Positions 15,041 through 24,591 are shown, numbered from the stretch's first letter. The stretch: DNA of 64,000 nucleotides from Enterococcus crotali (GCF_000633635.1 NZ_AYPQ01000007.1:226962-290961); one strand, 5' to 3'. Notes: generated by a model not told the origin, from the letters alone. Made by a program: numbers and translations.

Positions 15041-15280
15041 ATGGCCAAAGAAAAAGCAGTCGAAAAAACATTCGAAGAATCATTAACTGAATTAGAAGCA
15101 ATCGTTCAACGCTTAGAGCGTGGGGATGTGCCTTTAGAAGAAGCGTTAGCCGCTTTTCAAGAAGGGATGGTTTTGAGTAAACAGTGTCAAGATACATTAG
15201 AAAAAGCTGAAAAAACATTAACAAAAGTAATGACCGAAAACAATGAAGAAGTTTTGTTTGAAGAAAGTGAGGAAAATTGA
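15041..15280 (+). CDS. xseB: Exodeoxyribonuclease VII small subunit
   Basis: A 79-residue helical-hairpin protein ([45 protein letters not shown]) that binds the coiled coil of XseA. It begins five bases after xseA and overlaps ispA by four bases (ATGA), so expression is coupled. Confidence 0.96.
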   Translation: MAKEKAVEKTFEESLTELEAIVQRLERGDVPLEEALAAFQEGMVLSKQCQDTLEKAEKTLTKVMTENNEEVLFEESEEN

Positions 15281-16166
15281 TGGGAAATTTCGCTGATTTT
15301 CGTGAGCAAAGTTTACCGCTCATTGAAAAAGAAATGGAAACTTTCATCAACGATCACACGGCAAATGACCAACTAAAAGAGGCAATGCTATATTCGATTC
15401 ATGCTGGTGGTAAAAGATTTCGGCCGTTGTTAGTTTTGGCGACTATTCGTTCATTTAATAAAGAACCCCAGACGTGGGATCATCAAGTTGCGGCAGCGTT
15501 AGAAATGATTCATACCTATTCATTGATTCACGATGATCTACCAGCGATGGATGATGATGATTTGCGCCGTGGTAAACCGACCAACACAAAGTATTTGGGG
15601 AAGCACAGGCGATATTGGCTGGAGATGGGCTATTGACTGCCGCTTTTCAATTAATAGCGATCAGTCAAACCGAGGTGCATCAAAAAGTCTTGCTGATCCA
15701 ACTATTGAGTAAAGCCTCTGGCATACAAGGAATGGTTGCTGGACAAGCGGGAGATCTACAAGGAGAAGCACGCGAGTTATCATTGACTGAACTAGCAGAT
15801 GTTCATGAAAAGAAAACAGGTGCTTTGATCGAATTTGCTCTTTTGGCTGGCGGTATTTTAGCGGAACAGCCGGCAGAAATCGTAGACTTGTTAGGGACGT
15901 TTGCCCAACATTTGGGTTTGGCTTTTCAAATTAAGGATGATTTACTGGATGCCACTAGTTCAGAAGCAGAACTGGGAAAAAAAGTTGGCCGAGACGAAGC
16001 GTTGAATAAAAGTACCTATCCAGGTTTACTTGGTTTAAAAGGAGCGAAAGACGCACTGAATGAGCAGTTGTCTTTAGGGCTTCAGACATTAGAGACTTTG
16101 AGACAAACAAGCAGTGAATTCCATGTAGAACTGCTACAAGATTTTTTAAAACAATTGCAGTTATGA
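15277..16166 (+). CDS. ispA: Farnesyl diphosphate synthase, frameshifted as read
   Basis: The frame from ATG 15277 covers the first Asp-rich motif ([19 protein letters not shown]) and then stops at 15634-15636. The protein resumes in another frame ([16 protein letters not shown], then [16 protein letters not shown] with the second Asp-rich motif, to 16166). One missing base at about 15591-15597 explains this: [18 protein letters not shown] reappears if a C is added in CCAACACAAAG. Whole length would be about 296 residues, normal for IspA, which condenses IPP with DMAPP/GPP for the undecaprenyl and quinone pathways. As the enzyme is needed for wall lipid carrier synthesis, a base-calling error is more likely than a dead gene. 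Confidence 0.9.
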
Positions 16167-16182
16167 TAGAAAGAAGGCACTT

Positions 16183-16998
16183 ATGAAAAAAGAGCGCGTA
16201 GATATTTTAGCGTTTACTCAAGGATTATTTGAAACAAGAGAAAAAGCCAAACGCGCAGTGATGGCTGGTCTGGTTTATAATGATAAGAATGAACGGTTAG
16301 ATAAGCCTGGGGAGAAAATTTTGATTGAGACACCCCTTCAAGTGAAAGGTCAAACCTTGCAGTATGTTTCGCGTGGTGGACTGAAGCTGGAAAAAGCACT
16401 AGCTGTATTTAAACTAGACGTGACAGGGAAAACGATGTTGGATATTGGTTCTTCAACTGGCGGCTTTACAGATGTGGCTTTACAAAATGGTGCGCGATTA
16501 AGTTATGCGCTGGATGTTGGCTATAATCAGTTGGCATGGAAAATCCGCCAAGATGAACGAGTTGTTGTGATGGAACGGACCAATTTTCGTTACAGTACAC
16601 CGGAAGATTTCCAGGAAGGGGTACCAGACATCGCAACGATCGATGTATCCTTTATTTCGCTTAAATTGATCTTGCCACCACTGCACAAAATTTTAAAACC
16701 TGGTGGAAAAGTGGTTGCGTTGATTAAACCACAATTTGAAGCAGGCAAAGAACTGGTTGGTAAAAAGGGAATCGTTCGTGAACCGGAAACTCATGTGTTT
16801 GTACTAAATGAGATTCTTTCATTTGCGCAAGAGCACGGATATTCTGTCAGTGGGTTGGATTATTCACCGATTACTGGTGGAGAAGGAAATATTGAATTTC
16901 TAGCTTACTTAACCTCCACAGAAGGTGAAGGGACCATTGAAGACACAGTAAATATAGATGAGACTGTAGCGACAGCACATCAGCAATTAAAAAAATAA
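16183..16998 (+). CDS. TlyA-family RNA methyltransferase (YqxC-like)
   Basis: 271 residues with AGAAGG before the ATG. An N-terminal S4 RNA-binding domain (about 1-62; REKAKRAVMAGLVYN) is followed by a FtsJ/Rossmann methyltransferase domain with YVSRGGLKLEKAL, LDIGSSTGGFTDVAL (SAM site), IATIDVSFISL and VALIKPQFEAGKE. Relatives 2'-O-methylate rRNA; some also lyse red cells when expressed in other hosts. It ends the folD operon; a terminator follows. Confidence 0.92.
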   Translation: MKKERVDILAFTQGLFETREKAKRAVMAGLVYNDKNERLDKPGEKILIETPLQVKGQTLQYVSRGGLKLEKALAVFKLDVTGKTMLDIGSSTGGFTDVALQNGARLSYALDVGYNQLAWKIRQDERVVVMERTNFRYSTPEDFQEGVPDIATIDVSFISLKLILPPLHKILKPGGKVVALIKPQFEAGKELVGKKGIVREPETHVFVLNEILSFAQEHGYSVSGLDYSPITGGEGNIEFLAYLTSTEGEGTIEDTVNIDETVATAHQQLKK

Positions 16999-17004
16999 AT
17001 AATG

Positions 17005-17052
17005 AAAAACGCTCTGGCTGTGAATCTAATCAATAGCCAAGGCGTTTTTTTG
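17005..17052. terminator. Terminator between tlyA-like gene and convergent SDR gene
   Basis: AAAAACGC...GGCT pairs with AGCC...GCGTTTTT around a 17-nt loop, with seven T on the plus strand and A-rich on the other side, so it can stop both convergent units. Confidence 0.82.
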
Positions 17053-17056
17053 ATAC

Positions 17057-18577
17057 TTATGATGGAGTTACTACGTCAGTATCCTTTACATGTTTTTTGT
17101 ATTCATGAACGTGTTCGTCTTTTTCATGAAGAGGATACCAGACTTGAGCGAAAAATGGACTATATTTTGCTAGCTCATGATAGTTCCAGCTGGTTCTTTC
17201 ACATTCATCACACCAGTGACCAGCTTCTAAAATCAAGCGAGGACTAGCTAAAAAGTGATGTCCACAGTGACAGGTGAATGACAATTTTGTTGTCCAATCA
17301 CCCGTTTCCATTGTCTCTGAAAGACAAGTGCCTCCTCTGAATTGTGCTGCTTGCTGCATATCGCTTATTGCTAGTTCTGTTTCAGCCTTCGATTCGTCAT
17401 AGCCGTGATCAAGTAGGATAGGATCTCCTTCTGGACGATAAAGAATGAAACGGTCCCAACCAGGAATCTTAGCCCAGTGCTCTTTTGAGATAAAGAATGG
17501 GTTCAATTGTTCATCTTGATTATGAACAAGCCAGTGCAAGGTTCCTGTATCTGTCAGTGCAACCTGTTCGTTGCTTTGTTTGATCATTGCCGCAATTTGT
17601 TGACTAGTCATAATAGGCGCATCAACAGGTGTTTGTTGGGCAGTTTGTTCACGCATTACTTTACCATAATAACGAACAAAGTCTTTAGTTGTTTGAGAAC
17701 GGAAATGAAGAAAGTCGTTTAATTTATCAGAGTCCAAATACCATTGGCCGTGGAAGTTGTGTGTAGCATACCAATTTGGCTCACAGACATCTTTGAATTG
17801 TTCAACACCGATTTCTTTCATCATCGCTGACATCAGTTCATAGTTTGTATTTCGGCATTCTTCACCACCGCCGATATTATAAACATGCCCCCAAAAATCA
17901 GCATCGACCCACTCCTCACAAGCGTTGGCACAAAGGACACCAGAATCATGATCTGTGACCCATTCAAGGACGTTATTTAGTGGCTGATGGAAAGCGATCC
18001 CTTCATTTAAACTGAATTCTTTGATCGACATGATTCCTGTTTGACGTAAAGATACCCAATGCTTGATCCCAGATTCGATAACTGCCCGTTCAGCTGCAAT
18101 TTTTGAAACGGCGTAATAATCATGAACACTGGGCTTTAAAGGGTCACCGATACGTCCCCAATGAATAGGTGCAGTTCGATCTCCAGTTTCTGCTACAGTA
18201 CCAATATTGATTAATTTGATTTCGTCTTTATTTGGTTGAGCTAAAATCGCTTGAATCAGATTTAAAGTCCCGCCATAATTGATTTTCATGGCTTCAGCAG
18301 GATAACGATCAGCAGATGGTGAGACAAAGGCTGCACAATGAACGACATAATCACAGTTGGTTACACAGTTTAAGACATCATCGTAATTCACCAAATCGCC
18401 CCAGTGGACTTCTAAGTTTGGTTCATTTTCAAATTGCTGCATAAAGAGGCGATTTTTCTCTGAATCTCTTGCAAGGGTGACGACTTGAAAGCGCTCAGAT
18501 CGATGTAAAAGTTGCTTCATTGCCTCGCCGCCCATTGTGCCAGTGGTTCCTGTAACAAACACTCTTTTTTTCTTCAT
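17057..18577 (-). CDS. NAD-dependent epimerase/dehydratase with C-terminal zinc-ribbon-like domain
   Basis: 506 residues from ATG 18577 (AAAGGAAGAG upstream; an upstream in-frame ATG at 18637 is outside the likely promoter). An extended SDR fold covers about 1-320: VTGTTGTMGGEAM (dinucleotide site), DYVVHCAAFVSP and the active site YYAVSKIAAE. The last 180 residues form a separate part with two Cys pairs (FTCHCGHHF and WCDECE) that look like a zinc ribbon. The substrate is not apparent. The promoter has a strong -10/-35 with a cre-like site on the -10, suggesting CcpA control. It interrupts the usual tlyA-argR neighbourhood. Confidence 0.8.
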   Translation of the reverse strand: MKKKRVFVTGTTGTMGGEAMKQLLHRSERFQVVTLARDSEKNRLFMQQFENEPNLEVHWGDLVNYDDVLNCVTNCDYVVHCAAFVSPSADRYPAEAMKINYGGTLNLIQAILAQPNKDEIKLINIGTVAETGDRTAPIHWGRIGDPLKPSVHDYYAVSKIAAERAVIESGIKHWVSLRQTGIMSIKEFSLNEGIAFHQPLNNVLEWVTDHDSGVLCANACEEWVDADFWGHVYNIGGGEECRNTNYELMSAMMKEIGVEQFKDVCEPNWYATHNFHGQWYLDSDKLNDFLHFRSQTTKDFVRYYGKVMREQTAQQTPVDAPIMTSQQIAAMIKQSNEQVALTDTGTLHWLVHNQDEQLNPFFISKEHWAKIPGWDRFILYRPEGDPILLDHGYDESKAETELAISDMQQAAQFRGGTCLSETMETGDWTTKLSFTCHCGHHFLASPRLILEAGHWCDECERTSWNYHELAKYSPFFAQVWYPLHEKDEHVHEYKKHVKDTDVVTPS

Positions 18578-18608
18578 AATACTCTCTTCCTTTCTTTGGT
18601 TAATTTTA

Positions 18609-18637
18609 ATGTTAGCGCTTTTTTGATGTATTATCAA
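18609..18637 (-). promoter_or_regulatory. Promoter of the SDR gene with overlapping cre-like site
   Basis: On the minus strand TTGATA (-35, 18632-18637) and TAACAT (-10, 18609-18614) are separated by exactly 17 bases. AAAAAGCGCTAACA (18610-18623) matches the catabolite-response consensus TGWAANCGNTNWCA at all but the first two positions and covers the -10, where CcpA would repress. Confidence 0.6.
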
Positions 18638-18642
18638 TAGAA

Positions 18643-18661
18643 TAGTGAATTTAATTCACTA
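18643..18661. promoter_or_regulatory. Perfect 19-bp palindrome upstream of the SDR promoter
   Basis: TAGTGAATTTAATTCACTA has two perfect 9-bp arms around one base and lies just upstream of the -35. It is a likely operator for a dimeric regulator not identifiable from the window. Confidence 0.6.
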
Positions 18662-18771
18662 AATAATGAAGTGGAGGTCTCAGTCATTGCTCTATCACTT
18701 GTTCGGATTTATGATCGATTATGTAAAGAATTGCTTATCTAGAGGGTTTATTAGCTTTTACGCTTTTAAAA

Positions 18772-18785
18772 TGAATAAAAATACG
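18772..18785 (+). promoter_or_regulatory. ARG-box-like operator before argR
   Basis: TGAATAAAAATAC resembles the ArgR/AhrC consensus (TGAATWWWWATTCA) over its first 11 positions and sits directly upstream of a TATGAT -10 element, consistent with autoregulation. Confidence 0.45.
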
Positions 18786-18890
18786 CTATGATAAAATGGA
18801 AATGAATCAAAAAGGAGTACCTTTATTCTAAGAAGCACAGTCAAACCGAGCGAACGGATAATGGACCATTAGGAAAAGGAGTAAAATATT

Positions 18891-19340
18891 ATGAGAAAAA
18901 AAGATCGGCATCGTCTGATTACTCGTTTATTAGCTGATAAAAATATTCAAAAACAAGAAGATTTTGTCGCCTACTTACAAGAAAGAGGGATAGAAGTCAC
19001 TCAAGCAACGATTTCTCGTGATATTAAAGAAATGAAACTGATCAAGGTTCCTTCTATAGATGGCGGCTACCGCTATAGCGTACCTGCTGAAACCAAAGAA
19101 GATACCTCGCTAAAATTAGAAAAATTGCTGAGAGATGCTTTTGTTTCGGTCGATCAAATGGAAAAACAAGTGATCTTGCATACTATACCAGGTAATGCTG
19201 CAGCTGCAGCTAATCTTATAGAGAAACAGTACAAGAACATTGTTTTTGCAGCAATCAACGATGATGATAGTGTTCTGATCATTGCAAGAACTGAAAAAGA
19301 TGCTGAATATTTAAAAAATGAATTTTTCCGATATTTATAA
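18891..19340 (+). CDS. argR: Arginine repressor ArgR/AhrC
   Basis: 149 residues with AAAGGAG upstream. The N-terminal winged helix (VTQATISRDIKEMKLIKVPS) binds DNA; the C-terminal domain (GNAAAAANLIEKQYKNIVFA, NDDDSVLIIARTEKDAEYL) binds arginine and forms hexamers. The place before recN matches the AhrC-type regulator of other Firmicutes. The gene end overlaps the frame leading into recN. Confidence 0.96.
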   Translation: MRKKDRHRLITRLLADKNIQKQEDFVAYLQERGIEVTQATISRDIKEMKLIKVPSIDGGYRYSVPAETKEDTSLKLEKLLRDAFVSVDQMEKQVILHTIPGNAAAAANLIEKQYKNIVFAAINDDDSVLIIARTEKDAEYLKNEFFRYL

Positions 19341-19357
19341 AATCGAGGTGAATAGAA

Positions 19358-21057
19358 ATGCTACAGGAACTTCTGTAAAGAATTTTGCGATTATTTCCTC
19401 TTTACAATTAGAATTTCAAATGGGAATGACCGTTTTAACAGGAGAAACTGGTGCGGGTAAATCAATTATTATCGACGCAATGGGCTTGTTGACGGGTGGT
19501 CGAGGATCAAGTGATTATATTCGTCAAGGAGCTTCTAAGTGTACCTTAGAAGGACTGTTTACAATGCCTAAAAGCCAAGAGTTGATTAATCTTTTGGAGG
19601 AATTGGGAATTGAGACAGACGACGAGTCAATTGTGATCCAGCGAGATATTTCGACATCTGGTAAGAATGTTTGTCGAGTGAATGGCAGAATCATCAATAT
19701 TGCTAATTTACGAAAAGTCGGTGAATTTTTAGTTGATATCCATGGCCAAAATGAACACCAAGAATTGATGCAAAGTGAAAAACATTTAGGGATGCTTGAT
19801 GACTTTGGCGGTAAAGAGCTGTTTAAGATAAAAGAGCAATATGAAGGCATTTACTCAGAATATCGCATGATCGAAGGTAAGGTTAGAAACAGACAAAAAA
19901 ACGAAAAAGAATTTGCGCAACGCATGGATATGTTGCAGTTTCAAAGTGATGAAATTGCAGCGGCTGAACTGGTTTTAGGTGAAGAGGAGCAATTGATCGA
20001 AGAGCGAAATAAGTTAGGTAATTTTCAAAAAATTGCTGATGCTTTGGCAACGAGCTATGAAGCAATCAATGGTGATGGCGATAGCAGCTTAGATAAAATT
20101 GGTTATGCGATGAATGAGCTATTGTCGATCGAAATGCTTGATCCAGAGTACAAAGCGATATCTGAAGCAGTCCAAAATAGTTATTATCTTTTACAAGAAG
20201 CAAGTGGGGATCTATCTCGACATATTGATAGCTTGGAGTTAGATGAAAATCGATTGAATGAAGTAGAGAATAGACTTGAACTGATCCGACAAATGAGAAG
20301 AAAGTATGGGGATTCAATCGAATCCATTCTTGCTTATTATCAGGAAATCACACAAGAGTTGGCTGATGCCGATTTTCTAGAAGGACGAACGGGCGAACTG
20401 GAAACATTATTGGTGGAAAAGAAAAACCAAGTGATTGAAGAAGGGGAGAAACTACGGGACATTCGAAAAAAAGTTGCGAAAAAACTAGAAAAAAATATTT
20501 TAAAAGAATTAAAAGAGTTATATATGGAAAGAACGGTATTCGATATTCGTTTTACTGAATTAGCGGATGGCCAGTTTATGGAAGATGGTTTGGATCAAGT
20601 TGAGTTTTATATTACAACAAATCCAGGAGAACCACTGAAGCCATTAGTAAGAGTCGCTTCAGGTGGAGAATTATCTCGTGTGATGTTGGCGTTGAAAACA
20701 ATTTTTTCTAAATCACAAGGGATTACCAGTATTGTTTTTGATGAAGTAGATACAGGTGTCAGTGGACGAGTTGCTCAAGCAATCGCCGATAAAATTTATC
20801 AAATTTCTGAAAATTCACAGGTACTATGTATTACTCACCTTCCTCAAGTAGCAGCTGTCGCCGATTATCAATACTTCATTGAAAAAGAGATCATTGGTGA
20901 ACGGACAGAGACCAAAGTTAGAAAATTGAACCAAGAGGAACGAGTGGCGGAAATCGCTAGAATGCTTTCAGGTAGTGAAATCACTAAGCTGACGATTGAA
21001 CATGCAAAAGAGCTGTTGAATATGGCAGGAAATGAGCGAAATGGCCATTTAAGTTAA
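19358..21057 (+). CDS. recN: DNA repair protein RecN (start region frameshifted as read)
   Basis: The natural start is ATG 19358 (MLQEL...) with GAGGTGA upstream, but after five codons the frame hits a stop (CTT CTG TAA). Adding one T at about 19371-19374 (CTTTCTGTAAAG) restores LQELSVKNFAIISSLQLEFQ and joins the long frame that runs to 21057. The rest is a normal SMC-like RecN of about 567 residues: Walker A GETGAGKS, coiled-coil arms (about 150-370), signature RVASGGELSRVMLALK, Walker B SIVFDEVDTGVSG and VLCITHLPQVAA. It organises broken DNA ends for recombination. The frameshift is probably a sequencing error. Confidence 0.93.
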
Positions 21058-21081
21058 ATCATGAGTATTAAAGATTTATAA

Positions 21082-21125
21082 AGCGTGAACAAAACTATTT
21101 TTTCGTTTTGTTCACGCTCTTTTTG
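21082..21125. terminator. Bidirectional terminator between recN and MFS gene
   Basis: A perfect 14-bp stem AGCGTGAACAAAAC / GTTTTGTTCACGCT around a short T-rich loop followed by CTTTTTG. It serves both convergent genes. Confidence 0.93.
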
Positions 21126-21139
21126 TTTCCTACCGTTAG

Positions 21140-22396
21140 CTAGTCATCGAATAGTACTTGGCTTTTTTTTATTGGACTGATTGCTAGAGCTCTTTTGGTT
21201 AGAATGATAGCAAGTAAACCAAATAAAAGTAATAAAGCCGCCATACCATATTTACCCATAGTGGGAGAAAACATTAGTGAAACCGAAGCGATGATTTTAC
21301 CGACTTGATAAATAATTCCGTTAAAGGCAACATAAGAGCCACGATGGCTTTCATCAACAAGATCTGCCAGAATCGTTTGGCGGGTTGGTACATAGAGAAG
21401 TTCGCCGACAGAGTAAATAATGGTAGCTATAAAGAGTACTAAAAGCTGATTTGAAAAGGCAGTTATCGCAAAACCTAAACTAAACAGGAAAAAACCAACA
21501 TACATGATCTTTTTTTGCGATCGATTACTGGCCCAACTCGCAATAGGAGCAGTAAATAAGACGATCATGATTGTATTTACCGCAGTGAGTATGCTTAGTA
21601 TTTTTACCCCATCGAGCGCTATATTTCCGATAATACCCAAGTTTAAGGTTACGTTTTTTAAGTCTTCTGCCAATCGTACTGAAATAAAATTATTTCTTTG
21701 AAATTCAATCGACATCAGAGCGATTCCTCCTAAAGTGAACAATAGAAAACGATGATCGATCATAACCCTTCGATAGCTTTGGAAAACGGCGGCTACTCCT
21801 ATTTTTTGTTCCTGTTTTGAAGAAGCGCTTTTGGTTTCAGTCAGTAACTTTATTGTTAGAGCGGTTGTTAATAGTGACAATAGAAATAAGGCGATGAGTA
21901 GAAAGAAAAAATGAGATTGAAAAAACCAGCCGCCTACCATGACTCCGATTAAAATAGATAAATTATTGGCCCAATAGCTGATTGAGTACATAAACGTCCT
22001 ATTTTCAGCAGTACTGACATCGATCAACATAGCATCAGCGGCCGGATTGATGATCCCTTGAGAAATACTGACAACAAGAATCATAAAAAATGTCAACCAA
22101 ACGGAATTAAAAACAGGTGAATTTACCAGAAACATTCCTAAATAGGCAGCAGATTTTAGCCATTCCCCAACAATCATCAGTTGTCGTCTGCCAAAAATAT
22201 CTGTTAGATGACCACCGTAGATTCCGGCGAGAAATTGTACAATGACGTTTATTGTAACCAACACTCCAGCAATTCCGCTACTTAGTGTGTTTGTAAAATA
22301 AATCGCCATAAATGGAAAAATCATAGAACCAACAACCTTACTTAAAAATTGAATAAATATCCGAGCTCGAATATTAGGGTGCAAAGATTTAAACAT
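21140..22396 (-). CDS. MFS efflux transporter
   Basis: 418 residues from ATG 22396 (AAAGGAGTG upstream). Twelve membrane helices are visible, with the MFS signature GGHLTDIFGRRQLMIVGEW in the loop between helices 2 and 3 and a second copy-like region GELLYVPTRQTILADLVDES. The family (drug:H+ antiporter DHA1-like) exports drugs or sugars. It is divergent from an SgrR-like regulator 160 bases away; in E. coli SgrR is tied to the sugar-efflux carrier SetA, so sugar or sugar-phosphate analog efflux is a reasonable guess. Confidence 0.9.
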   Translation of the reverse strand: MFKSLHPNIRARIFIQFLSKVVGSMIFPFMAIYFTNTLSSGIAGVLVTINVIVQFLAGIYGGHLTDIFGRRQLMIVGEWLKSAAYLGMFLVNSPVFNSVWLTFFMILVVSISQGIINPAADAMLIDVSTAENRTFMYSISYWANNLSILIGVMVGGWFFQSHFFFLLIALFLLSLLTTALTIKLLTETKSASSKQEQKIGVAAVFQSYRRVMIDHRFLLFTLGGIALMSIEFQRNNFISVRLAEDLKNVTLNLGIIGNIALDGVKILSILTAVNTIMIVLFTAPIASWASNRSQKKIMYVGFFLFSLGFAITAFSNQLLVLFIATIIYSVGELLYVPTRQTILADLVDESHRGSYVAFNGIIYQVGKIIASVSLMFSPTMGKYGMAALLLLFGLLAIILTKRALAISPIKKSQVLFDD

Positions 22397-22558
22397 AATT
22401 TTCACTCCTTTAAAATTTTTGTGTGAGAACGTCCCACAAAGAATCACTCTTTTTTTATTGAAATAACTAGATGATTTGATATGATTATAAAAGAGTAAGA
22501 TAAGATTAAAAAGAGATTAAATCAAGAAAAGATGTCCCCTTTTAAAGGAGGGATCAGG

Positions 22559-24298
22559 TTGGACATTCATTATTGTCAGTTACGTTCTTATTTATTTAAA
22601 CGTGAAGAAAAAAATCGGGTCAAATTTAAACTCTCAGAGCTATCAGAGCTCTGGCAGTGTACATCGAAACAAAGTAAGCGAAGGTTGCAAAAATATCAAT
22701 CAGAAGACAAATGTATCTACACACCTGGAAAAGGTCGAGGAAATTACTCTGAACTATTGTTTAGTGAAAATTTTCAAGTCGAAATCCAAAAAATTAGTGA
22801 AAGAGCAATCCAGACAAATTCAATCGACGAAGTGATTGAATTATTACAGCTAGATATTCCGAAAGAGTGGTTTGGTCAAGTATTCAAAGAAATTCAAGGA
22901 ATGTTTGGGATTCAGCAGACTATTGAAAATCAAGATACGATTCGTTATATACTTCGTCGTTCCATTACTTCTCTTGATCCGCTTAAAACGGCTGTCTCAA
23001 GAGAGGCATTCATGATCCGTCAATTAGGAGATACGCTTGTAACCAGTGATGGAAAAAGAAACCAACTAAACGCAGGATTAGCTCACCATTGGCAAGTATC
23101 TGCTGACTATAGTTGTTGGACATTCTTTTTACGGAAAGGAGTTCGATTCCATCATGGGAGAACTTTAACAAGTGAAGATGTTAAATTCACCTTGCTAAGA
23201 GCAAAAGAACAATCTTCTGTTGTTGCTTGGCAGCTAGAAAATATTGAGGAAATAGCTTGTATCAATGACTTCATGGTCACCGTGAAATTGAAAATTGGGG
23301 AGCCGCTTTTTGGTAAATATATGTCAACAGGAAATCTTACAATTTTACCTTATGATGTTCCTTTTGATGAGCATATTTGGGTTTCAACAGGGCCTTTTAA
23401 AATTAAAAGTTATTCGGAGCAGTGTCTTGTGTTAGAAGCCTTTGAAGAATATTATGGGGAGCGTCCACTCATGGATCGTGTAGAGTTTTGGGTGCTTGAA
23501 AATCAAAAGCTGCCAGCAACCACAGTGACTACCCATTCGGAATATCGTGAAGAAGATGATTACATCAAGCAGCCGATAAAAAATGTTGGAGTTGAATTTT
23601 TGATATTCAACTTTAATCGGCATAGGTGTATAAAGCAAGCTCAATTCCGTGAAGCGATTTATCATCTCTTGGATTCAGCTGAAATGCAGAAAACGTTGGA
23701 GATTGGAGAAACAGCATCAAGCTACTATGTTGAAAAGTCGCGATATGAGAAAAAAGACAGTGAAAAAATAGAGTCTTTGCTAAGAGCCGCAAACTATCAA
23801 GGGGAAACGATTGTTCTAGGGACTTTTACTTATTCTGCGGCTAAGAAGAAAGCCTATTGGCTCCAACAGCGAGCGGCGAAATTTGGTATTTCTGTAAAAA
23901 TAAGAGAAATGCCGATTGATACCGCCTTTTATACGAAAGAATTTGAAGAACAGACAGATATGTTGATTTTAAGAGATATTCCTGTAGGGGATAAAGAGTT
24001 GGCTTTTCTGGATTTTTGTAGTAATCCTAATCTTTTGTGTCAACGCTTTTTCTCCAAAAGGATACGTTCAAGTTTAAACAAGAAAATTGAAAAGATGAAG
24101 CTTGAAGAAAGTTATGAGCAACGTTCTTTAGTGTATGAGCAAATTAATCAATGGCTAAGTTCAAATCATTATTTGATTTACATCTCTCATCCTATGCAAA
24201 TGGAACTATTACATTCCGCAATTCAAAATCAAGAAAAAGATTTATTTATTGATTTGAATTTGAGAACTGCCTGGGCACATGGAAATTACGGGGGATAA
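22559..24298 (+). CDS. SgrR-family regulator: HTH plus solute-binding protein domain
   Basis: 579 residues from a TTG at 22559 with AAAGGAGGG (22544-22552) upstream. The N-terminal 120 residues match the SgrR-type winged helix (FKLSELSELWQCTSKQSKRR, LQKYQSEDKCIYTPGKGRGN). The remainder is a family-5 periplasmic/solute-binding fold (LRRSITSLDPLKTAVSREAF, LRKGVRFHHGRTLTSEDVKF, STGPFKIKSY), here without a signal peptide, so it acts as an intracellular ligand sensor. Divergent from the MFS gene, which is its likely target. The ligand cannot be told from the sequence. Confidence 0.87.
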   Translation: MDIHYCQLRSYLFKREEKNRVKFKLSELSELWQCTSKQSKRRLQKYQSEDKCIYTPGKGRGNYSELLFSENFQVEIQKISERAIQTNSIDEVIELLQLDIPKEWFGQVFKEIQGMFGIQQTIENQDTIRYILRRSITSLDPLKTAVSREAFMIRQLGDTLVTSDGKRNQLNAGLAHHWQVSADYSCWTFFLRKGVRFHHGRTLTSEDVKFTLLRAKEQSSVVAWQLENIEEIACINDFMVTVKLKIGEPLFGKYMSTGNLTILPYDVPFDEHIWVSTGPFKIKSYSEQCLVLEAFEEYYGERPLMDRVEFWVLENQKLPATTVTTHSEYREEDDYIKQPIKNVGVEFLIFNFNRHRCIKQAQFREAIYHLLDSAEMQKTLEIGETASSYYVEKSRYEKKDSEKIESLLRAANYQGETIVLGTFTYSAAKKKAYWLQQRAAKFGISVKIREMPIDTAFYTKEFEEQTDMLILRDIPVGDKELAFLDFCSNPNLLCQRFFSKRIRSSLNKKIEKMKLEESYEQRSLVYEQINQWLSSNHYLIYISHPMQMELLHSAIQNQEKDLFIDLNLRTAWAHGNYGG

Positions 24299-24324
24299 CG
24301 CATCATTTTTTGGAGCATAAAAAA

Positions 24325-24388
24325 ACAACAGAACTTAGATAATAACTCAGTGAAATTTCTCTGAATCAGTATCTAGATTCTGTTGTTC
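24325..24388. terminator. Bidirectional terminator after the SgrR-like gene
   Basis: AACAGAAC-TTAGATA pairs with TATCTA-GATTCTGTT around an inner weak stem. It lies between two convergent genes. Confidence 0.7.
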
Positions 24389-24405
24389 AACTTGTAAACT
24401 ATTGA

Positions 24406-24519
24406 CTATCTTAAACTCATTATAGCTGTCAATATTGTTGAGCCAGCAATGGCAATTAACATCAACCAAACAACGACTTTAGTGACTTTTGAAAAAGTGC
24501 TTGTCTTTTTATTGTTCAT
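24406..24519 (-). CDS. DUF4044-like single-helix small membrane protein
   Basis: 37 residues on the minus strand (MNNKKTSTFSKVTKVVVWLM, LIAIAGSTILTAIMSLR). A short basic N-terminus and one membrane helix match the DUF4044 small proteins found across lactic acid bacteria, whose function is unknown. AAGGATG stands upstream. It is too short for most gene callers. It lies downstream of the minus-strand corA gene and could be read from it. Confidence 0.7.
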   Translation of the reverse strand: MNNKKTSTFSKVTKVVVWLMLIAIAGSTILTAIMSLR

Positions 24520-24591
24520 TGATCAGTACACATCCTTATTCTTTACTTTCTCTAGTTTACATCGTTTTGCTAGAATCAGCAACTAGAAATT

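Larger units (their letters stand above)
18578..18890. other. Divergent regulatory region between SDR gene and argR
   Basis: A gene-free stretch of 313 bases. The left third holds the SDR promoter, cre-like site and palindrome. The right half holds an ARG-box-like TGAATAAAAATAC (18772-18784), a TATGAT -10 (18787-18792) and the argR ribosome binding site. Nothing recognisable lies in 18662-18760. Confidence 0.55.
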
